From contig VYZI01000677.1 of the NCBI GenBank assembly GCA_013397695.1, positions 59,548 to 123,547 of the forward strand: a stretch of DNA of 64,000 bases. Reading direction: 5' to 3'. Positions 10,465 to 25,400 of this stretch are shown here, one piece after another; the first letter of the stretch is position 1, and each line of letters opens with the position of its first letter. Below the pieces are notes generated by a model. The model was not told where the DNA came from, did not search any database, and saw nothing but the letters and a program-made list of their open reading frames with translations. A program made the position numbers and the translations under genes. The DNA comes from Centropus unirufus. Taxonomy: Eukaryota; Chordata; Aves; Cuculiformes; Centropidae.

Positions 10465-13400
10465 GTAAGGATCCCAAAGGCGGTGGCTGCATCCCAGCTC
10501 CCATGGGCAGCCCCGGACTGGTCCTCCTTGCCTTCCCGGTGGCCAGCGAGTCAGCCCTTGGGGCAGCCAGCCTGCCTCTTTCCCCCACCCCTATCTCTTA
10601 TCACCTGCTGCGCGCCCGGCTCCATCGCTTTTCGCTGCTTCTCGGAGCGGAAAGGTTCTGAGAATCCTAGGATGTCCCGAGGTTGGCCATTTCCATGACC
10701 AAGTTGGTCCAAATTGAGGCAGCTGCTTGGCAGTCAGCTCCATCGAGCTATGGCAGTTGGTGGCATCTGGAAGATTGGCTGGTAGACATTGCTGGGCTCT
10801 GCTTAAGTCCTGCTGTTTTGTCTTTTTGTCTCTTGTTTGTGCTGTGCCTGGAGCTGGGAATTCATGAGTGAAGTGTTCCAAGTCTTCCCCCTCATCACTG
10901 GGCAGCTTAGGGCACGCAGACGGCACTGCAGCCAGGCGTAAGAAAGGGTTAAGGACAGGCCAGCCTGTGTTTCAAAGGTGCTTCTGTGAGCAGGGTGAGC
11001 TGGAGGCTTTAACACAAGGAGCTTTTTCCCCAGGAATGAATCCTCTACAGAATTTAGTTACAGGTTTCTGCAGGAAAAAAAAAAACAACAAAAAAAACCC
11101 GGAATAATTTATTTCTGCTACAGCTGCTCCTGTGCTCCATGGCTGGTTTCAGCTCCCTCTCATGTTTCAGCAACTTAAAAAAATACCCCGGCAAACAAAC
11201 AAAAAAATAAAACTCAAACCAAACAAAACTAAAACCTTGAAAAAAAAGGAACAAATTGCCTCAGGGGTTGTTGTCTGCAGTTCCCCTCAAAGCCACCTTC
11301 TTCCCGAGTGCATCCGGAGAGCTGGTGTCCTCTCCTCGGGGCATTAACCCATAGTTAATACAATTTAAACTGCCTCGGAGCTTTTCCGACTAGAATATGT
11401 GCATGGAAAGACTAGAATATGTGCATGGCAAGCGGCAGGAGAGACCAAGCTGTGGCATTAACTCTTCGCCTCCCATGGCTCTTCGCACATCAGCAAGGAG
11501 GCTCAGTGTGCAGCAGAATTAATTGGCAAGGATTACTAGCCTTCCCTTTCCATCAGTCTCCATCTGCCCGTGGGCTGTGGTTTTCCATTCTTCTTGAAGC
11601 TCTGCATTTTGGTGTTCCTGTCCCCTTCCAATAAATCCTCTGAATGAAATGCTTTATCTGTAAAAAAAAAATGGGACGGGTTTTACTTTCAGCTTCTGAA
11701 ACCGGATGATTTTAACCCCTACCCCAAGGATTTAACTCCAATATGTCCACTAGAAGCCAAAAAGCATCTGCTGTTGCATTTCTCTCAGATCCTTACAAGG
11801 GAGACTGAAACATAGGTTTATGACTCCGGTCCTCCTCCCGCCTCCCCTCCCATCTTCCCAGTGTACATCGTGCATCGCATCCCATTGCACTCGGAGCACG
11901 TCCAAGAAGGCCTGGTCTTAAGAATGCCCTGAAATTATTCATCCCCAAAGAATACTTTTTCCCCCATTAGTTTAAATAACGTCAAGTCAACGTTCTTTAA
12001 TGTTTTGCATGTGTTCACTCTCTTCCTCTTCCTCCTTCCTCCCCTTTCTTCACTCCCAAATTGCAAAACCTTGCAGCAGGTATGGCCAGCTCTTCCCCAC
12101 TCATTCTGCTCCTCCCTCCTCTCTCGCATCATCTACAAACTGTACCCAGGAAGGGAACCAGCAACCAGAGCAAACATTCAAGTGCCACGTTTATGGCTCC
12201 AAGAGCTGAAAATGCTACAATATCTGGAGCACCAATGAAAGCCTCAAGGTCTGCTGCCCAGTTGTAACCTTGGGCAAGTCAGTCCTTTCGCGCATCATTC
12301 TTTGTGTGTAGAAGGGAGAGGACTGTGTTTTTTAACCTCAGATGGGCTGAGAGGATGAAGTAGGCAGAAATGGTAAAGGAAAATAAATTCCTCAGATTAG
12401 AGAAGGAAGTTGATGATTCAGGGCAACTATTTCTATGCATGGGAAACTCCAAAGTGCCTGCAGCACAAGGCTGTAGAAACAGCTTCACTGGCTTTAGTTC
12501 TATCTTCATTTTGGCAACAGTAAAGTAAGACCAGGACTAACCAATTGCAGTTAAAAAGCAACTACTTTGCACTAAAAGCACTCTTGCTGGGAGATGTTTT
12601 GCCAGTGATGGAGGACATGGACAAATTGATACAAACTTTTCCCTGTGGCAACAGGGATCACTTTGTCCATGAACCAGGTTCCAAAAGGGGATGTTTGGGT
12701 ACTGACATGAAAGCTGAGCTGAGATTTAAGTAGGAAAGTCAAGGGCTTTACAGAAGAGCATCTCAGTTCCATTTCTGGCATTTTTGGTTTGCTTCTCCCA
12801 TTGAAATGACCAACAGCCCCCTCCCCAATTCTTCTCCATAGCTTCTGGCATTTAGGACCCAAGGCAATGGCAGGAAGATGTGCCAGGGGAGGGTTAGGTT
12901 GCATCTTAGGAAGAAGGTTCTTCATCCAGAGCATTCGAGTGGTGGAGCACTGGAACACCTCCCCAGAGAAGCAGTCATAACACCAAACCTGACAATATTC
13001 AAGAAGCATTTGGAGAAAGCCCTCAGACACATGGTGTGATCTTTGTCCCATGCCAGGATAGGAGTTGGACTCAATGATCCTTGTGTGTCCCTTCCACCTC
13101 AGGACATTCTATGCTTTTATGATTTCGTGGCTTTTATAACCATTAAATCATTCCAGAGTTGTATATTTCTCCTGCACCTGTAGCCAGCTCTTCCACACAC
13201 CCCCCACCCCATCTCTAACTTCTCATATATAATTTCTTTAACTTCAAATTGAATTGTTCAGATCAGCTTTCATTCTCTTTCCTTCTTTGCCTCCCACAGC
13301 AAAACTTTGTGGTCAGAACATTATTCTGAAGCTCAATCCAAAATCTTGGCATCAGGTGAAAGTTTCTATTGATTTTGGCAGACTTTGGGACCAAGGTTTC

Positions 13401-16400
13401 TGGCTGGTATTTTTGAACAGCAGAGCTAGACTTTTCATGGAGGTCAGCCCTCAGAAGGGACAGCTGGACACAGTGACTGTTTCCCAGCCTCTCCTTTCTG
13501 TTCAGAGCCAGCAGTGAGATTTTACTTTGTCCTTACTGTTAGGCAATGGACAAATGTGGAAAGGTTGAAGCATGGTACTCCTAACTTGTCTTTTTGACTG
13601 TTTTATTGTATACCACACTTAACATTTCATGGAGCTACACCTTTACAGGTCTCCATGATGAATTTCTTGAGTTACCTCCAGTTGTGTGCAAGAGAAGAGT
13701 AAGGACAGTGTAAGAATTTCTGACCCGGGTCAACTTGCTGTCCCTACCACTCTCTTTGGGGTTAAAATTCAAGCCATGCCGTGTGAAAGCAGGGGTGTGC
13801 AAGATCTCACTACTGGCAGCAGATGAGTCAAATCTTCATCAGGCATCTGCAGGACATAGTATCATACAAGGGTCATAAAAGATCCTTGAGTTCCAACACC
13901 CCTGCCATGGGTAGCGATACTTTCCACTGGATCAGGTTGCTCAAAGCCCCATCCAACCTGGCCTTGAACCTCCAGGGATGAAGCACCCATGACTTCTCTG
14001 GGCAACCTGTGCCAGTGCCTCACCACCGTCACAGGAAAACATTTCTTCCCAAGATCTCATCTCAATCTCTCTTTCAGCTTAAAACTCTTCCCCCTCATCA
14101 TATCCCTGCATTCCCTGATAAAGAGCCACTCCTTAGCATTGCTTTTTTTAATAATCTTTTTGATCCTGACATTCATGAGTTTACCTGGCTCTGCATCTTT
14201 TGGACTCCTCCTCCTTTCCACATGTTTTTGCCTACCTTATAGCAGCCTTCTAGTACATAAAGGGGCCTGCAGACCCCTCTTGAGTTGCCTCCAGGTAGCA
14301 CACTCCCAAAGGGTATTTATATCCCAGTGGGGATTTGCACAAATTCCTCTCTGCCTACCTTCTACCTTCTAAGCAAATCAACAGGATTTAGGTATTTAGT
14401 TGCTCAGAAAAAATTTGTCGATGTGCCTTCCAGCATCTCTCTAGCTGGCATCCCAGATCTCGCCATCCACTCCCTACTAGATAAGCAAATCCATCAGCCT
14501 TTAGTGGAAGGACTGCACAGGGGTGGAAGTCAGTCCGTCTGGCACGAGCCTTTCACAGTTACCTGGGGGGATGACTGCAGAGAAGGACAGTGCTGAAGGT
14601 GGATGGGAATGGCACAATGAGCAGGAAGCAGCATCTTATCTTCAATCTCACACACTTACTTGGTTTTCCACTCCAGGATGCATTCCAGGCCTTCCATATC
14701 AATCCCACCTTGGTGCAGAAGTTTCTCAAGCCGTTACTCATAGGAGAGCTTGCTCCAGGGGAACCAAGCCAGGACCGAGATAAAAACGTAAGTATTTGTT
14801 TCTGAGCTGGGACTCAGGCTCTTTCTTCTCTGGTGACCAAACTCTAGCATGTCATCGCTACCCTATTACAACAGGAAGGAAGGGAATAGTCAAAGAAAAG
14901 TCTGAAAGTCAAAGTCAAAGAAGTCAAAGTCTAAGAAGAGTCTTCGTACAAGTTGCTCACCACCTCAGGACCTGAATTTCTTTCACTGTTTGCTCTGCAC
15001 CTCCCTTTGGCAGAGTAACTCTTAGGGCAATACTTCTTTGAGACTCAAACGGGCTTATCCTGCTGAGCCCAGTACCAGCAAAACTCTGGAGAGCAGCCCC
15101 AGTTGTGCCACGCATGGCACGAGCAGTTGATCTGTATGGATTAGGTGAACCAGATGTCTCACTCTGGTGGCTGCATTAAGGAGCAACCCCGCAAGTGCCT
15201 TTTCCACCCCCTCAGCATCCTCAGGGCAGCTCTCTATCCCCCGCCCAGGCAGTTTATTCATTATTCAGGCGCTCTGCATGGCACGACTCGCTCTTGCCAT
15301 GGAACTCAATCCTGTCCCTTTGTTTGTGACTGGCCATGATTATGATATATCTGTATCCCTCACAATAGAAGAGATGACGCTAACCCACATTAACCCGGGA
15401 ATGCTCTTCACGAATGATTGCACGGTAGCTGACCCACATATTAAATAGGCAATGGGTGCTCTGATATTGGGTGCTCACCATCCCAGCTCTGGAATTATGC
15501 ATCAAGTAATAGGACTGAATTCTCTCTTTCTCCGACTACCTCTTTAATAAGTGTGATGCTCATTCAGATGAGAGTCACCAGCTGGTGTAACTCTCAACAG
15601 AGCCAGGTCGTGCTGCTGATTCACAGCAACAGGCTTGAATTTCTCTCCTAGCTCAAGGTGCAAAAGGTCAGGACGTGGGGTCAGACCAGCCAGGATGTTT
15701 ATTCATAGGAAAGTGCTGGGAAAAGCTGGAATACAGGGTGAGTATGGAGGCACTTCTGGACCATTGCCAACCAAGGCAAGGAACAGCCATGGTCCTTAGT
15801 ATGGAACCTAGCTTTCCTTCCTTTTGGTCAAGTATTGGAAGAGGCTGCCCATGAAATCGGTGGAGTCTCCTTCTCCGGAGGTGTGCATCACAGCACATCA
15901 GGACATGGTTTAGTAGGCATGGTGGGGCTGGGCTGACAGTTGGACTGGCTGTTCCCAGAGGTCTTTTCCAATCTTAATGATTCAATGCTTCCTTCAACTC
16001 GCTCAGATTTACTTACAAGCTTTATACCATGTCTTGCACGTCTGTTTTGCAGTCCCAGCTGGTGGAAGATTTCCGGACCCTGAGGAAGACAGCAGAGGAC
16101 ATGAATTTATTCAGAGCAAATCCTTTGTTCTTCTCTCTTTACTTGGGCCATATAATTGCAATGGAAGTTTTGGCTTGGTTAATGGTTTTATACTTCGGTA
16201 CTGGCTGGATCACAACTCTTATCCTCTCCTGCATCCTTACAACTTCACAGGTGAGACATAATTGGGACAGAACATACTGGCTACACCAGTCACTAAGGTG
16301 AATGGCAGTGTGCAATGGACTTTTCATATCAGATTAATTACCAGATATTCCCAAAATACTTGTCACTGTGGCACCTCTTGGCTGCTCCTACCCACAGATG

Positions 16401-19400
16401 ATTGAGCTTCACCTGTATTTCTCACCTCTTTGGCCTTTCCTTCCACATGTTGGTGGACTTGGTAGTGTCATGTTGATAGATTTGATGAATTGAGGTTATT
16501 TTCTTACCTGAATGATTCTATGACTCTATGTTCCCATCCAGAATGAGAACAGAGATCTTCACCTTCTCACTTCAGTTAATTCCCCATCTTCCTTATGCTC
16601 ACAGCTTGCTTTCTATCTCAGTTTCTTTGCTCAGATTTCAAACAGCTTCCTAACTACTTAATTTCCCTTCATCCCAGGCCCAAGCAGGGTGGCTTCAACA
16701 TGATTTTGGCCACCTCTCTGTCTTTAAGAAGTCTTCCTGGAACCACATCGTCCACAAGTTTGTCATTGGACACCTGAAGGTAAAGGACGTTTGGGACCCA
16801 GGGCACTGGGGGAGCATCTTCAGCCACTTTAATTATGTAAAAACAGGAAACTCAAGCTCTAAGCCTCTCCACCGTGAATACACAGAGGAGAAGTTAGTGA
16901 CCATTGCACATGCTGTTGACAGTTGGACTTGATGATCTTAAAGGTCTTTTCCAACCTTAACCATAGAGTCTATGGACTCTCATCTCTTATAGAATCATAA
17001 TCAGTTTCAGTGGAACCACACCAATTTATAACAGCAGAGGACAAAGCTTTTTAAATTGCTTTTTGAATTGCTTAAACCCCCATTTTAATGACCTGTCACA
17101 TTTTCACAATGCATTCCTCTAAGGTATAATATTTTACAAACATCCCATCCTGCTACATCTCATCCATTCGAGATGCTTTCAGGACTTCTGTCCTGGGAAT
17201 GAACCAGCGCAGCCCAGCCATTTCAACATCCACCCCCAGCAGGAACTTAAGGAGGGTGGGACACAGCTTTGCCTGTTTTCCCAAACCCACTTTGTCTTTC
17301 CTGGTTCCTGACGGGCAGTACAGGGAAACCAGTATAATAATCAGTAAAGCAACAAGAGGATTTAGTGGTTGACTTGGTAGTGAGAGGTTAATGGTTGGAC
17401 TTGATCCTAAGGGTCTTTTCCAACCTAGATGATTCTACAGCTTAGCTACTAAAACCAACATTAGATGTGGGAAGATACGGTGATGTGTAACTCACTCCAA
17501 GTGTATTTTTTCCCAGCTCTTGCAGTATGGATGATCCTTAGCAAGGACAAACCATCCCTCTGAAACCAGCAGTCTCATAGCAACCGAAGCTTAGACACAG
17601 ACTTACTGCTTGTTGCTATTTCAAAAGCAAATAACAGTTTGGCCTTCATCAGAGTTGCACTGTTTTGGTTTATATAAATGAATGGCAAAACCTGCCATTG
17701 GAGGAACTGTGTTCCATGGATTAACTCCTCGTTCTTGTATCTGCCCAGGGTGCCTCTGCAAACTGGTGGAACCATCGTCACTTCCAGCACCATGCCAAGC
17801 CCAACATATTCAAGAAGGACCCAGATGTGAACATGCTGCATATTTTTGTCCTCGGAGATACGCAGCCTGTTGAGGTAAGGCAAAGTGGGTGAAATGTGAA
17901 AAACAATTCCCAGAGAATGCTTTTGTGCAGAACCAGGAGTTCGCTAAGACTGGTACACATGAGTTATGTAGTCAAGACTCCCAAAAATACTAAAAAATGG
18001 AAGCATTTTATCCAGGAATTTCATCTGTCCATGTCGTCTGACAGAAGTTTTGCCATCACACCTTCCCAAACCTTGGGTTGAAGAGCAAGACTGACTATAC
18101 AATTCCCTACCCGTTCCTATATTGACCACAGGAAAAAGTGGTTCAGGATAGCTTGGGAAAAGCAATGAAGATGGGATTGGAAAAAAGTAGAAAGCAGTTA
18201 ATGACAACTTCATCCTACTGGCTTGAAATGTCAAACACAGTGTTCTTCAGTGCTTCATCGAGAACATTTTGAAGCTGATCTTCCATTTCCTCAGAAAACA
18301 TCTTCCAGTTTTAATTCAGCTGTGCTCCAGACTACCTGTACAAGGTTCTCTCCACTGGAGCCTTTGCCAGGCTGTCAAGGGGATGCAACTTGCTTGTCTA
18401 AGCACAGAATTTTCCTCCTGTTTTGTTTTGGTTGGTTTTTGTGTGTGTGTTTGTTTTTTTCCTATGTGAGACAAAATCTATGGAGATTTTGACTTGACCG
18501 GAGGGTAGAAACCCACAAAGCTGAGTGAAAGAGCATGGAAACATTTTGCTGGTGCAGGCTAACCACAAATAATTACACTCTAGAAACCTTCATTTAGCCC
18601 TGTGAAAGACGTTCTGTTCAAAGACCTGAGGGTCAGATCCTGACCAACTGTCAGTCAGCTGGGTACACTGGGTTACTTGTCTCCTAGAACTATTTCCTTA
18701 GGTTAGTTAGGTGCTGACATGCTGCATATGAAATAACAGGCTCCGTTAAGGTATTTTAATTCAATCTGTCCTTCTAGAGATGAAATATTTACTACCCAGT
18801 GTGTTAAAACCTACACAAAGTTCATAAATCACGTACCATCCTTGGTCTTATAAAGAAAGAACTGCAGCAAGTAGAGCACAGGGGAATACATCAAAAAGTG
18901 AATGGTTTCTCAGCAAGCTTTTACACGGCTGGGAGAGTAATTCCAGTCACATCGGTAGAATCATTAAGGTTGGAAAGGATCTCTGAGATCATTGAGTCCA
19001 GTCATCAGCCCAACCCCACCGTGCCTAATAAACCATCTCCTGAAGTGCCATGGCTACACGTTTTTTGAAGCCCTCCAGGGATGGTGGCTCCACCTCATAC
19101 ATCCTGGTTTATGGGCGTGTATAGAGAATGTCTTGCACATGCAGAATGTTCAAGAGGCAGGAAGGTTGTTATAAATAACTGAAATGAAAGCTTTCTCCTG
19201 GGGTATAGAAAAGCCATTATCTAGATAATATATATCAGTATCACACTCTTAAATGTGTGAGTAGAACCCGTTGTGCCTGATAACGGGGTTAAAAAGCAGA
19301 CTGTGATTCTACTACTTAAAGGAAAAATCCAAGAATGCAGATATCTATGTCAACAAGGAAAACCAGCTCTCTCTCCCATAAATGTATCAGAAATGTTAGG

Positions 19401-22400
19401 CCAGCATCAGTCTATCCCAATACTCTTTCACACTTGTATATAAACCTTTTCCAGATGATGTTAAGCGCACAGACTTTCAGAGCTCAGGTCAGGGTGAACG
19501 TTGTAGCTGATTCATTGGTGCTATAAGACTTACCTTCATTAGCAAGTTGCTGTGCTAGAAGCAAAAATTGCGAGCTCGCAGCAATCCAGGTTCTCCATGC
19601 ATCAGCTCCATGTGTGAACACTCCTGGAGCTTCAAAAAGACACCTATGTATAGGTCTAGATATGTCACTCAGGAGATGAGTTTAGGAAACCAGGTGCTCT
19701 TGGATTTCTCCTTTCACCAAAAAGTGTGAAAAAGCAATGACCTGAGGTCCAAACCTGTGTTTGGAGAACCTTCTCTGCCTCTGCTTTCTGTAGGTGGGTC
19801 ACAATTACACAGGAATTGGTGCAGAATGACTCTCAGTGACAGCGCTCTGTTTCCTAACACTTACGGGTCAAACTAATGACCCAACATTTTAGATTTAAGC
19901 CTGTCTGCGTGATTTTCCATGGTAACAGCTAAGACCACCCTGGTTTTCCCACTGTTCCTAAAGGGAACTTTTACAAGACCTGGCTGGTGGCAGGAGTTTG
20001 GGGGGGGCTGATGGTTGCAGAAGTCCAAAAAGATCAATGAGTGGGAAATTTTGCATGGAAAACTACCCAAGGATCAGTGTCTTGCACTGGCATCCTGCGT
20101 AGTGACTTAACCAAAGGTCTGACTTCATGCCTTTCACATTTATATTAGTAATGATGGAGATGATAGCAGCTCTCAGCCCAGCCACAGTCTGTAGACTACG
20201 GGCATGGCAGAAGGTGGAGAAATGCATTAAAATGCCAGCGGTAGATAGAAATTATCTGAATGTCAAGCCAGAAGACTTCAGGAAGGAATTTACACCTAGC
20301 CCAGTTACAGATATTTAACCATACCAAAACACTTTTTAGCTGGTGGTGGGAATTTCGTCAAAATTCTCCAGTCAATAAATAAAACGCATGGCAGAGACTA
20401 TTCTCTTACATGACTCTCATAATCCAACCCTGAGGTTTCTTCTCTGTGTCCTACAGTACGGCAAGAAGAAGCTGAAATACCTGCCTTACAACCACCAGCA
20501 CGAGTACTTCTTCCTCAGTGAGTATCTGCCCTGCCTTCAATGCCAGTTGACCTTTCCAGCTCCTACTGTGTTGGCAGAGCAACTCCTTAAGTCTCACCTC
20601 ACCCATCTCTTCCTCAAGAACATCATTCCTTGTGTAGGTCCCAAAATCAGTTCAGTATTTTCACAATGACATCCAAGTATCTTGAATGCTGCCAGCATGG
20701 TCATGTAAAGCAAGGCAAAGAACTGAGACTGGGTCAACCAGTGTGGTAGGTCCGTGGTGATACATCCAGACCCCTAAACTTGCAAATGAGTCTTTGGAAC
20801 ATGGAAAAAAATGCATGTTCTTAGCCAGTGCTCTTTGATAAGTCAAGATGAATGGGTGTGAAGCAGAGCCTCCTTTCTTCACAGGAAGGCAACAATTGCC
20901 CACCATCACCATGTCACCACTGCTGGGCAGACTTTCCCTAGAATGAAGTCTTAAAATTGCTGTTCGCTGTCACGTCACACACCTTTCCACCCCTCTGATG
21001 GCCAAAACCTTTCCCTTTGCTTTGCAGTCTTCCCACCTCTGCTCATCCCTGTGTATTTCCAAATCCAAATCATCTCGACCATGATCAAGCGCAGGTTCTG
21101 GGCGGTGAGTGAAACATTTCCTCAACGTTTATGGGGTCTGGCTGGCTCATAAAAAAAATCACATTTAAGTAGGGAAGGAGACCAGTTGGGCAGGGATCCC
21201 ACTTTGCTGCATTAATTTCCTAGCATCCCTAACATCACCAGCAAGGACAGGTTAGACGAGATAGGCAAAGTGACGCCTAATGTCTTCTCTCCTGCTCTAG
21301 GACCTAGCCTGGGCCATCAGCTACTACATGCGCTACTTCATCACATACATCCCATTTTATGGCGTTCTGGGATCCTTGTCTCTCCTCACTTTTGTCAGGT
21401 AGGAGATAAAGGGTCTCCATGCTTCTGCCCCCCTCCCTCCAGTGCCAGGTGAAACCAGGCTCAGCTCTGCTGTGCCCCACGGGCCTTCCCTGTTTAAGTT
21501 CTCTGCAGTTGTTGACCTCACTGTGTATTATTTTGGCTATTCCCATTGCTTTGCTTTTCTCTTATCATTTCCCACTTTGACTTCCCCACAGTGGAGCTGG
21601 TTCTGGTGCTCAGCATCTTCCCCTTCACCTTGTGACGGTCCAGCCAGGATTCTCCTTCCTTTCCTCATTCCCTGTTCTCACACCCTGACCCCAACACATT
21701 TATGCATTTTTTTTTTCCACTTTGGTCATGGCTGGACCCTTTCAGACTGCCTCAAAGCCTCCCTCTTCCCATCTTACTGGGAAGGTAATTTATCAGCCCT
21801 CCTGAGCACTGTACATAAGTCCCAGTAAATGGAATTCTCTCCACTTCTCCCAGTGTGAAAGATGGCATGTGTGCTGGCTAGGCTAAAGGATGACATTTAG
21901 TCCCACAGTCAGCATTAATTTTAGGAAAACATTTCATCACAGCAAAATATATGTTCTAAAAATGATTATTTTTTTTTTTTTGAGTGAAAAGAAAAATAGC
22001 AGCAGATGCACAAGAACCTTCACAATGTCAGACCTTTTGCCTCAAATTTGATATCACTGTTTAGGACTTCAGTTTTCATAGTTTCAAAACCCTTTGGACG
22101 AAAGGGAAACAGAAGATTCAAGAGAGCCACATCTTTTCAGTCTGACGTCAAGAGGAGTAACTTCTTTCAACCGACCTATTATTTCCAAACTTCTGTGTTT
22201 GATGAAGCCAAAAAATGCCAGAAAAAAAGGCAAAACTGCAGATTCAGATCTGCTCTTAGAGAAAACAAGCCTAAAGACCAGGACAAGGATACTTTTGGAC
22301 AACCATCTGTCAACACATATCTGAGTCTCAGCGTAGAGAAACCACTATGGGTAAAGAAAAGAAAGGGTATTTCTCTAGATTATCCTACAGGTGCTAAAAA

Positions 22401-25400
22401 TGCTGTTAGATATCAGAAACAATAAATAAGCTTCCATGAAGTGATACCCAGGCCAGGACAGAGTTGAGATTTATGGCCAAGGTTAGCTGAGAGCTCTGGC
22501 ATGCCAAGCCCGACACCATGAAAGAGACCACCAAGAAAATCATGTGGTTGGAAAAAGGTCTTTGAAAGAGAGATCTTTCCTTTAATACCCTAGACAAGTC
22601 ATTTCCTCAGAGGTTGCCTCTCCTGCTGCTCCCTGTAGACCCCCCTCTATTCACCTCCTGTCTCGAACCTCAATACCGATTATCACACTTCTTACCTGTT
22701 TGCTTTTGAAGGTTCCTGGAGAGTCACTGGTTCGTGTGGGTCACCCAAATGAATCACATTCCAATGGAAATTGATGGGGAGAAGCACAGAGACTGGCTTA
22801 GCTCTCAGGTAACAGAGAGGGAAAAGAATACCCCTGCCTCACCCCAAAACAGGTTTAAAATTTACTGGAAGAGTGGATGGGTTACCACTACCCCCAGGTG
22901 CTACTCCATGGTCTCTGTCCACGACACTTCCCATGTTCTCCCCAGAGCCAGAAATGCTGAGGCAAGACATGGAACTCCAAGCTTCTAGAATTTGGCCACC
23001 AAAAGGTTCCTTCAGATCTGAAAAAGTGCCATGTACATTGGCAAACACAAGGGACCAAATAGAAGAGCCCCAGTGAAAAGCAAAGCTGAAGAGAATGCTC
23101 AATATATTTCTAGAATTCATACTTCAACAGTAAAGACTGAAATAAAAATCAGTTCCTTTCTACATCCTTTTAATGCCTGGTCAGACAAACCCACCCTGCT
23201 GAAAGGATATCCCTGATTTACAGTGGTCCAGGTCCTGTTCAGACCTAGAGGATAATGAGAGCATCTTTGACACTGACCATTTGAGTTTAGTGTAGCTGAG
23301 CTGAGAGAAGAAATTGTCTTAGATATTAATGAGTCTAATTAGTATTTGGGGCCTTAAAGGTGAGATTTAAAAGCCTGGCAGTCAATTTCTCTCCCTAAAA
23401 GCCCTAAAGTTTTAAAGATAAAGCGCTGAAAGCACTGTTCAGGAAATAACTTAAACATTTAGTTTAAATTAAGCACGTGAATAGATTCACTGAAGTGGTG
23501 GAAGCGTTCGGGTGTTCAGTTTGAGCTTTTGCTTAAGCACTTCATGCAACTGGAATTTGTAGACAGTGAGAGTTGTGGGGAGGGAGATTGTAGGAGAAGG
23601 ACATAGAGAAGATATGTGTGTGTGACGGAGAGGAAGAATTAAGCCTCTTTGGCCCTGATGTGGGTTTATGATGCACTTGTGGGAGGGTGTGTGTGAGGAG
23701 GCTGTGGTCACTACCTAGCAATCACAGCTTAGTGCCGAGCGTAAGAGGATTTTAACCTCATTTTACCGTCATCAATAGCAAAAGGAGCTAAGAAATATCG
23801 CCAGAATATTCAGATTTTGCACTAAAGGCAGGCTGGGCAATAACTAGGTGGGATGGGGAAAGCAGGCTTTCAATGCCCATGCATTGTTTTCCATCTTGGT
23901 GCTGTTGTTAACCACCTGTTCTTCAACAGAAAAAGCTGAGATTTAGGAGCCTATTCTTAGCTTGTGTGCCTCATCACCAAATGCCCGTAAACTGCCTCCT
24001 TCTCTCGTCCCCTTTCCCCATGGAGACACAGCCCAGCAGTTGACAGTAAGCCCTGGAGGAGGATTACGGCTCCCCTCACTGCTCAGCCCAGCAATCTCCT
24101 GCACTCTGACAGCTTGAGAGTTCACAAGACACTTCCCAGCCCCCGCCACAGCCAAGAGAAGCTTCCTTCTCATTTTAGGTCAGAATTTATTCATTTTTCA
24201 CTGCCGCTTTCTTGCCGTCACAGGTGGCAGCCACTTGCAATATCGAGCAGTCCTTTTTCAACGACTGGTTCACCGGGCACCTGAATTTTCAAATCGAGCA
24301 CCAGTGAGTATGGACCCAGAATCACTTGGCCATGACCACGTTGTCACAGCACTGGACTTAAAGGGAGGGGAAATCCGCTCGAGGCACATGTGTGGGATTG
24401 GGAAGGGAGCTTCGGAGCACTACCACACACCAAGGAGAGTCACAGACCACTGGGGTACAGAGCCTGCTTCTACTAGAGGCATGGCTTCTGTCTCACTTGC
24501 TACCAAAGACTTCAGCTTTCACTCTTAGACTTATAATTTGGGATTTAATTAGAAACATAGAATGGTTTGGGTTGGAAGGGACCTTGAAGATCATCCAGTT
24601 CCAACCCCGCTGCCATGAGCAGGGACACCTCCAGTTGGATAAGAGGGCTTCAAGCCCCATCCAGCCTGGCCTTGAACACCTCCAGGGATGGGGCAGCCAC
24701 CACTTTCCTGGGCAACCTGGGCCTCCCCACCCTCACAGCAAAACATTTCTCCCTAAGACCTCATCTCAATCTCCCCTCTTTCAGCTTAAAACTGTTCCTA
24801 TCATCCTATCTCTGCACTCCCTGATAAAAAACCCTCCCCAGCTTTCCTGAAGGCTCCCTTAGGAGTCAGTGGTCCATATCTCCCAGTTATGGTGGCTGTG
24901 GACTTACATAGCAAATGAACTACTTGCCCTTGAGTATCCAGTCCAGTGTATTATAGCTTAGGACAGCTGTGTGGGACTTTGTATGCTGCTAGGTAGCAGG
25001 TTTCAGGAAAGATAATAAAAAAAAAACAAACAGGGCCATATGGATAGTTTGTTGCCAATGACAACACAAAATGTAGGAGAGAGAGCATTTAAGGTAAAGC
25101 TGGCTGGTTTGGAAGTCAGCTTAGGAAGTCTCCATTGAACATCACAGAGCAAGTTGATCCCAAATTATTTTTTACCTGCATTGCTGTTCCATGAGCTCCC
25201 AGAGATGGGAAATCAGTGAATTCAGTTTTCATGGAAGAGGACTGTAGGGCACAGACCCCTCTTCACGCCTCTCTTTTCTCTGCTGGTTCAGCTTGAGGAG
25301 AAGGCGTTACTAATTAGCCCCAAGGAGGAGGCAGAGAGAGCTGCTCATCTCCTGGGGTTTGTCTCTGGAGTTTTCTCAGGTTTGTTTTCTCTTTCTCTAT

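Larger units (their letters stand above)
9736..10480 (+). promoter_or_regulatory. FADS2: CpG-rich FADS2 promoter and first-exon region
   Basis: Composition switches abruptly from purine-only to GC-rich with many CpG, then an unsequenced gap, then the first coding exon. No TATA box is visible in the sequenced part. The transcription start probably lies in or near the gap. This is inferred from position and composition. Confidence 0.75.
10465..14676 (+). other. FADS2: FADS2 intron 1
   Basis: This 4.2-kb intron holds a 21-bp tandem duplication at about 11389-11430, A-rich runs near 11075-11240, and two CR1 fragments. No other exon is recognised. Confidence 0.85.

Noticed and set aside
22006..22425. 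139-codon open frame in FADS2 intron 8
   Set aside because: No family recognised, lies wholly within an intron with intact flanking exons, and overlapping frames occur on the other strand. Probably chance.
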